DNA from: Rhodoferax sp.
Lineage (GTDB): Bacteria; Pseudomonadota; Gammaproteobacteria; Burkholderiales; Burkholderiaceae_C
Assembly (NCBI RefSeq): GCF_030646845.1
Contig: NZ_JAUSLE010000012.1
Location: 1-37,828, forward strand
Length of the DNA: 37,828 nucleotides
Direction: 5' to 3'
Below the pieces are notes generated by a model. It worked only from the letters and a program-made list of their open reading frames with translations. It did not search any database and had not been told where the DNA came from. Made by a program: the position numbers and the translations under genes. Positions 32,549 through 37,828 of this stretch are shown here, piece after piece (within the stretch, counting starts at the first letter, position 1; every line of letters starts with the position of its first letter).

Positions 32549-33097
32549 TCAGTGCAGGCCGTCGGAGAGGGCCGCGCCAGCACGCGCACTCTCGGTGGCT
32601 TGGGGACGGATCAGATCGATCAGAAACATGACCTCAGCAATCAGGATCAGCACCGAGGTGATCGGGATGACGGACTGCACCACGTTCATCGGAATCCAGG
32701 GCAGGCTCACCAGTGCGTCGCCAGCCAGCGCGGGCATGATCGTCAGACCGACCCAGCCCAGCAAGGCGAAGAACAGGATCACCGCCATCTGGCCGACGAT
32801 GCTGACCGCCCGCTTGACCGCGGGCGGGAACTGGTCGACCACCTCGGGGCAGCCGATGTGCGCTCGTTTGACTGAGGCGAGCGCCGAGCCATAAAACGTG
32901 AGCCAGGCCAGCAGCACGGAGGCGACCTCGTCATACCAGACCAGTGAATGCCCGACCATCCGGAACACAATGCCCAGCGTCACCTCCACCGCCAGCGCAA
33001 CCATCAGGAACATCACCACCCATTCGAGCAGCAGGCCATAACGGTCCCGGAAGCGGTGCATCGCGCTGCCGGGACCTCGTGTCGAAGTAGTTTGCAT
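32549..33097 (-). CDS. dctQ: TRAP transporter small permease
   Basis: A 182-residue DctQ subunit with four membrane segments, starting around FLMVALAVEVTLGIVFRMVG and including WYDEVASVLLAWLTFYGSALA, the conserved family segment. It bridges the binding protein and DctM. It sits 15 bp from dctP and 16 bp from dctM, the standard dctPQM arrangement. AAGGG lies about 10 bp before ATG 33097. Confidence 0.92.
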   Translation of the reverse strand: MQTTSTRGPGSAMHRFRDRYGLLLEWVVMFLMVALAVEVTLGIVFRMVGHSLVWYDEVASVLLAWLTFYGSALASVKRAHIGCPEVVDQFPPAVKRAVSIVGQMAVILFFALLGWVGLTIMPALAGDALVSLPWIPMNVVQSVIPITSVLILIAEVMFLIDLIRPQATESARAGAALSDGLH

Positions 33098-33112
33098 ATG
33101 AAAACTACGCCC

Positions 33113-34135
33113 TTATTTGCCGAGCGCGACGGCCTTGTCGATCAGGGGCTTGGCGCCCGCGACATCCTTGCCGAATTCTTCATAGATCGCCTTGCTGGCG
33201 GCGATGAAGGCGTCCTTGTCGACTTCGTTGACCTGAATGCCGCTCTGCTTCAATTTGGCCAGCAGATCGGTATCGTCCTTGGCGGCGGTGGCATGGACAA
33301 AGGCCTGCGTTTCGCGGGCCGTGTCTTCCAGCACCTTGCGCACATCGGCCGGCAAGGTGTTGTAGCGGCGCGAGCCAACCGTCAGGTACGCCGGCGTGTA
33401 CACATGGCCGGACAGGGAGAGAAACTTCTGCACTTCATGCAGTTTGGCCGAGTAGATTTGGGTAAACGGATTTTCCTGTCCGTCCATCACACCGGTCTGC
33501 AGCGCGGTGAACAGCTCAGAGAATTTCATCGGGCTCGGGTTGGCGCCGTAGTCCTGGAACATCTTCACGCGCCATTTGCCCTCAGGCACGCGCAGCTTGA
33601 TGCCCTTCAGGTCATCCGGTCCCTTGATCGGTTTCTTGTTGTTGGTGATGTGGCGGTAGCCGTTTTCCCACACGGCCAGCACTTTCAACCCTTTTTTCTC
33701 GGTCTCCGGCGCAATGCTGGGCCAGAACACGTCCTTCTCGATGCGGATCATGTGCGCCCGATCCTTGACGATGTAGGGCATCTCGAAAATGCCGAACAGG
33801 TCCACTTCGGAGGTCATCACGGTCGACGGCACGGCCATGTCGATAGTGCCGAGCTTGAGCTTCTGGATCATTTCCTTGTCACCGCCGAGCTGGCTGGAGC
33901 CGTACACCACCACCTTGGCTTTGCCGGCCAGTTTGGCGTTCACGCGCTTGGCGTATTCATCGGCACTGAGCTGAAACAGGGAGCCCGGTTCGCCGACGTG
34001 GCCGAGCTTGATCTCGACCTGCGCCTGGGCGGCCCCCTGCAAGGCCAGCGCCGCCGTCGCTGCGATCAGGGAGGTGCTGCTGATCAGGCGGAGTCTGGCC
34101 GCGATGGCGGGCGCGGAAAATTTGAACGTTGTCAT
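33113..34135 (-). CDS. dctP: TRAP transporter periplasmic binding protein
   Basis: A 340-residue DctP-family binding protein with a signal peptide cleaved after AQA near residue 38. The mature start VEIKLGHVGEPGSLFQLSADEYAKRV, the segment GGDKEMIQKLKLGTIDMAVPS, and LKGIKLRVPEGKWRVKMFQDYGANPSPMKFSELFTALQTGVMDGQENP (read across about residues 173-220) are typical, with the Arg of KLRVPEG expected to bind the ligand carboxylate. ATG 34135 has a strong AAGGAG site, which decides the start. Ligand unknown. Confidence 0.93.
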   Translation of the reverse strand: MTTFKFSAPAIAARLRLISSTSLIAATAALALQGAAQAQVEIKLGHVGEPGSLFQLSADEYAKRVNAKLAGKAKVVVYGSSQLGGDKEMIQKLKLGTIDMAVPSTVMTSEVDLFGIFEMPYIVKDRAHMIRIEKDVFWPSIAPETEKKGLKVLAVWENGYRHITNNKKPIKGPDDLKGIKLRVPEGKWRVKMFQDYGANPSPMKFSELFTALQTGVMDGQENPFTQIYSAKLHEVQKFLSLSGHVYTPAYLTVGSRRYNTLPADVRKVLEDTARETQAFVHATAAKDDTDLLAKLKQSGIQVNEVDKDAFIAASKAIYEEFGKDVAGAKPLIDKAVALGK

Positions 34136-34173
34136 GATGTCTCCTTTTAATAATGTCCGTGGCTTGCTACAGA

Positions 34174-34196
34174 CCACACGACCGGACAGCGTGTGG
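34174..34196. other. Stem-loop between aminotransferase and dctP genes
   Basis: CCACACG-N9-CGTGTGG, a perfect 7-bp stem in the 76-bp gap. It could partly separate expression of the aminotransferase from the TRAP genes. There is no T-run on the minus strand after it, so full termination is doubtful. Confidence 0.35.
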
Positions 34197-34211
34197 CGGG
34201 TGAGTGGTTGT

Positions 34212-35441
34212 TCAGGCGGCTTTCTGCAGCGGCAGGGAAACCGGATGACTCGCAAAGTGGTCCATCGCGGCCAGCACGCCCGAGCCGGCCAATCGGACGC
34301 CCGCCAGCTTGAGGCCCATCTCGCAGCCGCTCAGGGCCGCCATCAGCGTCAGGTCATTACAGTCACCGAGGTGGCCGATGCGGAACATGCGGCCTTTGAT
34401 CTTGCCCAGGCCGGTGCCCAGCGAGCAGTCGAAGCGCTCATAGATGATCTTGCGCACGGCATCGGCGTCCACGCCCTCGGGCGTCATCACGCCGGTGAGG
34501 ATGGGGGAATAGACGGACGGGTCGGCGCACTGGATCTCCAGGCCCCAGGCCTTGACCGCAGAGCGCACGCCCTCGGCCCAGCGCTGGTGCCGCGCGAACA
34601 CCGCCGCCAGTCCCCCATGGGCGGGGTCCAGCAGCATGTCGCAGGCCTCGCTCAAGGCATAGAGCAGGTTGGTGTTGGGGGTCGAGGGCCAGTAGCCTGT
34701 TTTGTTCATCTCGATGATCTCGTCCCAGGCCCAGAAGGCCTTGGGCAGCCTGGCCGACTTGCTGGCTTCGATGGCCTTGGGCGAGAGCGCATTGAAACTG
34801 ATGCCGGGCGGCAGCATCAGGCCCTTTTGCGAGCCGCTGATTGACACGTCCACTCCCCAGTCGTCATGCCGATAGTCGGCCGAGGCCAGACCGGAGATCG
34901 TGTCCACCAGCAGCAGGGCCGGGTGTTTGGCCGCATCAATGGCCTTGCGCACGGCGGCGATGTTGCTCGTCACACCCGTGGAGGTTTCGTTGTGCACCAC
35001 GCACACCGCGCGGATCATGTGCTGCGTGTCGGCCTTGAGGCGTTCCTCGATCAAATTGGCCTGCACGCCCCGGCGCCAGCCGTCCAGACCGGGCAGGCCC
35101 AGCACTTCGGTCTTGAGTCCCAGGCGCAGCGCCAGTTTGTTCCAGAGCGCTGCAAAGTGACCGGTCTCGTACATCAGAACCTGGTCGCCGGGGCTCAATG
35201 TATTGACCAGCGCCGCTTCCCAGGCGCCCGTGCCAGAAGCCGGATAGATCATGACCGGATGCCGGGTCTTGAAGATTTGCTGGATGTCGGCCAGTACCTT
35301 GAGGCCCAGCGCCGCGAACTCCGGGCCGCGGTGGTCGATGGTGGGCAGGCTCATGGCCCGCAGGACGCGGTCCGGCACGGGAGAGGGACCGGGAATTTGC
35401 AGGAAGTGTCGTCCCGTCGGGTGAAAGTTGGTAGTCAGCAT
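34212..35441 (-). CDS. Class V aminotransferase, serine-glyoxylate / alanine-glyoxylate type
   Basis: A 409-residue PLP enzyme of the class V family. IPGPSPVPDRVLRAMSLPTIDHRGPEF at residues 16-42 is the family N-terminus, YPASGTGAWEAAL binds the cofactor phosphate, LLLVDTISGLAS carries the PLP-binding Asp, and K206 in SGSQKGLMLPPG is the Schiff-base lysine. Length and motifs fit serine-glyoxylate aminotransferase, but related enzymes act on other 2-oxo or amino acids. ATG 35441 was chosen; a longer frame from TTG 35483 would run through the operator region. It is the first gene of a minus-strand run with TRAP, crotonase and CoA-transferase genes. Confidence 0.86.
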   Translation of the reverse strand: MLTTNFHPTGRHFLQIPGPSPVPDRVLRAMSLPTIDHRGPEFAALGLKVLADIQQIFKTRHPVMIYPASGTGAWEAALVNTLSPGDQVLMYETGHFAALWNKLALRLGLKTEVLGLPGLDGWRRGVQANLIEERLKADTQHMIRAVCVVHNETSTGVTSNIAAVRKAIDAAKHPALLLVDTISGLASADYRHDDWGVDVSISGSQKGLMLPPGISFNALSPKAIEASKSARLPKAFWAWDEIIEMNKTGYWPSTPNTNLLYALSEACDMLLDPAHGGLAAVFARHQRWAEGVRSAVKAWGLEIQCADPSVYSPILTGVMTPEGVDADAVRKIIYERFDCSLGTGLGKIKGRMFRIGHLGDCNDLTLMAALSGCEMGLKLAGVRLAGSGVLAAMDHFASHPVSLPLQKAA

Positions 35442-35471
35442 AAGAATGTATTTGTCAAAACGAAGTTCATT

Positions 35472-35485
35472 TTTTGCATACAAAA
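35472..35485. promoter_or_regulatory. GntR-type operator 1
   Basis: TTTTG-CATA-CAAAA, a near-perfect 5-4-5 dyad of the kind bound by FadR/FCD-type GntR proteins, 31 bp upstream of the aminotransferase ATG. It differs by one base from operator 2, located 63 bp away. A perfect ACAAAA-N3-TTTTGT repeat (35480-35494) overlaps its right half. Confidence 0.65.
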
Positions 35486-35514
35486 TAGTTTTGTCAACGG
35501 TACTAAGCCTTAGA

Positions 35515-35542
35515 ATTCAAAAATAGATCAATATTTTTGAAT
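35515..35542. repeat. Perfect inverted repeat in the GntR divergent promoter
   Basis: ATTCAAAAATA-N6-TATTTTTGAAT, an 11-bp perfect dyad that overlaps the left half of operator 2 and lies 13 bp before the GntR start codon. It could be an extended regulator site or an AT-rich promoter element; both remain possible. Confidence 0.5.
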
Positions 35543-35548
35543 ACAAAA
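35535..35548. promoter_or_regulatory. GntR-type operator 2
   Basis: TTTTG-AATA-CAAAA, 7 bp upstream of the GntR gene ATG at 35556. The position suggests autorepression. It is one base different from operator 1, with 63 bp between equivalent positions. Confidence 0.65.
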
Positions 35549-35555
35549 CGTCTCC

Positions 35556-36263
35556 ATGACAGCCGAAATCATTTCCATGCCGCGTGCTGCACTGCACGAA
35601 CAGGTGGCGCAGCGCCTGCGCCAGATGCTGGTGGAGGGTCACATTGCGCCCGGGGCCAAGCTCAACGAGCGCGAGCTGTCCGAGGAGCTCAAGGTCTCGC
35701 GCACCCCGTTGCGCGAGGCCATCAAGATGCTGGCGGCCGAAGGCCTGGTGGAATTGCTGCCCAATCGCGGCGCGATTGCGGTGGAGCTGTCCGAGGCCGA
35801 CATCCTCAACACCTTCGAGGTCATGGCCGGGCTGGAAGGGCAATCCGGCGAACTGGCCGCGCAGCGCATCACCGAGAGCGAACTGGCCGAGATCCGGGCC
35901 ATGCACTACGAGATGATGGCCGCCTACACCCGGCGTGACCTGTCGAACTACTACCGGCTCAATGCCGCGATCCACCGCGCCATCAATGCCGCTGCCCGCA
36001 ATCCGGTGCTCACCGCCACCTACAACCAGGTCAATGCCCGGCTGCAGGCCCTGCGTTTTCGCTCCAATCAGGATGGCGAGAAATGGAAGCGCGCCATGCA
36101 GGAACACGAGCAAATGATCGAGGCGCTCAGCGCGCATGACCCGGTGGCCATGCGGGCTGTGCTGGTCGACCACCTGGGGCACAAGCGCGAAGTAGTGATC
36201 GAGCAACTGCGTGCGGCCGGTTCAGCCGCTGCGACTTCCAATTCATCATCTAGACCAAGCTGA
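35556..36263 (+). CDS. GntR-family regulator with FCD effector domain
   Basis: A 235-residue FadR/FCD-subfamily repressor. Residues 10-78 form the winged helix (LHEQVAQRLRQMLVEGHIAPGAKLNERELSEELKVSRTPLREAIKMLAAEGLV, read across that range). The FCD domain (about 88-215) carries candidate metal or ligand residues in NAAIHRAIN, QEHEQMIEAL and LVDHLGHK. Members sense carboxylic acids. It is divergent from the aminotransferase-TRAP run and 8 bp upstream of the FAD-oxidase gene, so it probably controls the whole locus from the two TTTTG-N4-CAAAA sites. Start ATG 35556 has no strong ribosome site. Confidence 0.92.
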   Translation: MTAEIISMPRAALHEQVAQRLRQMLVEGHIAPGAKLNERELSEELKVSRTPLREAIKMLAAEGLVELLPNRGAIAVELSEADILNTFEVMAGLEGQSGELAAQRITESELAEIRAMHYEMMAAYTRRDLSNYYRLNAAIHRAINAAARNPVLTATYNQVNARLQALRFRSNQDGEKWKRAMQEHEQMIEALSAHDPVAMRAVLVDHLGHKREVVIEQLRAAGSAAATSNSSSRPS

Positions 36264-36271
36264 CACGTCCC

Positions 36272-37828
36272 ATGAATGCACCCTTGCCCTTGAAAGTTAT
36301 GCAACAGGCTGCCGCCCCCACCTATGAGTCCGTGTCCCGGGTCAGCAACGAGGTGGCCGGTCGGCTGGCGGCGCGTCTCGCCTCCGAGACCCGCGGTGAA
36401 GTGCTGTTCTCACCAAGTGACTGCGGCCGCTACGCCACCGATGCCTCGATCTACCAGGTCATGCCGGTGGGCGTGTTCGTGCCGCACGGTGCGGACGATG
36501 TGCAACTGGCGCTGGCCATCTGCCGCGATCTGGGCGTGCCGATCGTGGCACGCGGCGGCGGCACCAGCCAGTGCGGCCAGACCGTGGGCGCGGGGCTGGT
36601 GATCGACTACTCCAAGCACGTGCGCAGCATTCTGGCGGTCGACGTCGACAACCGTACGGCCACGGTCGAGCCCGGCCTGGTGCTGGACCACCTCAACGCC
36701 GCGTTGAAAAGACACGGCTTGTGGTACCCGGTGGATGTGTCCACCAGCGCGCAGGCCACGCTGGGCGGTATGGCGGGCAACAACTCCTGCGGCAGCCGCT
36801 CCATCGCCTACGGCAACATGGTGCACAACGTGCTGGGCGCGCAAGCCTGGCTGGCCGACGGCGGCCTGCTCGATTTCGGCCGTTACGACGCCAGCACCGG
36901 CCGCGTCAAACAGATTGGCGACTTCGTGCGCGAACTGGCGTTGGAACACCGCACCGAGATTGAGGCGCGCTGGCCCAAGGTGCTGCGCCGCGTGGCCGGC
37001 TACAACCTCGACATCTTTCACAACCAGAATGAAAAAGCGTACACCCCGGACGGCTCGGTCAATCTCGCGCACCTGCTGGTTGGCAGCGAAGGCACGCTGG
37101 CGCTGACGCGCTCGCTCACCCTGCGCCTGGGCGAGCTGCCGCGCGCCAAGGTGCTCGGCGTGGTTAATTTCCCCACCTTCTACCAGGCGATGGACGCAGC
37201 GCAGCACATCGTCAAGCTCGGCCACAATATGACGGGTGGCGCACTCACTGCCGTCGAGTTGGTGGATCGCACCATGATCGAGCTCTCGCTGCAGAACCCG
37301 GCGTTTGCGCCCACCATCCGCACTGCGCTGTCGCCAGCCATCAATGGCGGCAAGCCTGCGGCGGTACTGCTGGTGGAGTTCTCCGGCGCGTCCAAGGCTG
37401 AAATCGCGCCGAAGATCAAGCAGCTGGTTGAGCTGATGGGCGATTTGGGTCTGCCCGGCAGCGTGGTGGAGATGATCGACGACGTACCGCAGAAAAACCT
37501 GTGGGAAGTGCGCAAGGCCGGCCTCAACATCATGATGAGCCTCAAGGGCGACGGCAAGCCGGTGAGCTTTATCGAGGACTGTGCCGTGCCGCTGGCGCAT
37601 CTGGCCGAGTACACCGACGGGCTGACTGAAGTGTTCCGCAAACATGGCAGCAGGGGCACCTGGTATGCCCATGCCTCGGTCGGCACGCTGCATGTGCGGC
37701 CGATCCTGGACATGCGCCAGGGTGGGCCGAATGGGGGCGCTGCCAAGATGCGCGCCATCGCGGAAGAAGCCAGCGAGCTGGTGCGCAAGTTCAAGGGCGC
37801 CTACAGTGGCGAGCACGGCGACGGCCTG
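36272..37828 (+). CDS. FAD-linked oxidase, D-lactate / 2-hydroxyacid dehydrogenase type (cut by window edge)
   Basis: 519 codons are open to the right edge, with no stop. The FAD-binding (PCMH-type) domain spans about residues 40-280: FVPHGADDVQLALAICRDLGVPIVARGGGTSQCGQTVGAGLVIDYS, LGGMAGNNSCGSRSIAYGNM and LLVGSEGTLALT are diagnostic (quoted in pieces from residues 71-115, 165-185 and 268-280). The FAD-oxidase C-terminal domain follows and includes WYAHASVGTLHVRP and YSGEHGDG. The form is that of the long enzymes with a C-terminal Fe-S (CCG) domain, about 950-1020 residues, so roughly half may be missing. It would oxidise a D-2-hydroxyacid at the membrane side of the cytoplasm. It starts 8 bp after the GntR gene, and the two are likely co-transcribed. 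Confidence 0.87.
   Translation, partial: MNAPLPLKVMQQAAAPTYESVSRVSNEVAGRLAARLASETRGEVLFSPSDCGRYATDASIYQVMPVGVFVPHGADDVQLALAICRDLGVPIVARGGGTSQCGQTVGAGLVIDYSKHVRSILAVDVDNRTATVEPGLVLDHLNAALKRHGLWYPVDVSTSAQATLGGMAGNNSCGSRSIAYGNMVHNVLGAQAWLADGGLLDFGRYDASTGRVKQIGDFVRELALEHRTEIEARWPKVLRRVAGYNLDIFHNQNEKAYTPDGSVNLAHLLVGSEGTLALTRSLTLRLGELPRAKVLGVVNFPTFYQAMDAAQHIVKLGHNMTGGALTAVELVDRTMIELSLQNPAFAPTIRTALSPAINGGKPAAVLLVEFSGASKAEIAPKIKQLVELMGDLGLPGSVVEMIDDVPQKNLWEVRKAGLNIMMSLKGDGKPVSFIEDCAVPLAHLAEYTDGLTEVFRKHGSRGTWYAHASVGTLHVRPILDMRQGGPNGGAAKMRAIAEEASELVRKFKGAYSGEHGDGL

Noticed and set aside
36410..37816. A 468-codon minus-strand open frame at the right end.
   Set aside because: Opposite the FAD-linked oxidase, whose motifs are unmistakable; composition is that of a shadow frame.

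Overview
The window (about 37.8 kb, GC-rich) reads as chromosomal DNA of a betaproteobacterium, most likely family Comamonadaceae (Rhodoferax/Polaromonas-like). This rests on the protein sequences, the codon bias and three copies of a short interspersed repeat that I associate with that family. No rRNA, tRNA, CRISPR, phage or transposase gene is visible.

Region 1 (1-8468): a GABA/guanidinobutyrate module on the minus strand. Reading from 6933 down to 1 it holds gabT (broken by a frameshift), a four-gene PotABCD-type ABC importer, a guanidinobutyrase (gbuA) and the start of gabD. A MocR/GabR-type regulator is divergent from gabT. Together these would import a GABA-like compound, release GABA from 4-guanidinobutyrate, and pass GABA through succinate semialdehyde to succinate.

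Region 2 (8465-15182): a second polyamine module with the gene order of E. coli ydcSTUV-patD on the minus strand, plus a divergent LysR regulator. It would import putrescine-like substrates and oxidise 4-aminobutyraldehyde to GABA, feeding region 1.

Region 3 (15208-17997): alaS, whose intrinsic terminator lies inside the 3' coding end of the next, opposite gene.

Region 4 (17926-28294): a nitric oxide / Fe-S block. It holds nsrR divergent from nnrS, an operon sufBCDSUT followed by serA, a SirB2-family membrane protein, and a two-gene unit encoding a DUF2249 protein and an FmdE-like protein. I find three copies of a 9-5-9 NsrR-type operator, one at each of the three promoter regions. The window therefore appears to hold a local NsrR regulon that includes the complete SUF Fe-S assembly operon and two uncharacterised proteins. 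This is the most interesting signal here.

Region 5 (28318-29187): decayed genes. An enoyl-CoA hydratase tail is fused in frame to a 2,4-dienoyl-CoA reductase fragment with two Trp-to-stop mutations. That fragment is joined head-to-head to a 5'-truncated, frameshifted PadR-family regulator.

Region 6 (29188-37828): a catabolic cluster of unknown substrate. A six-gene minus-strand run (class V aminotransferase, TRAP transporter DctP-DctQ-DctM, a crotonase lacking the usual catalytic glutamates, a CaiB-type CoA transferase) diverges from a GntR/FCD regulator and a large FAD-linked oxidase cut by the right edge. Two near-identical 14-bp operators 63 bp apart lie between the divergent units.
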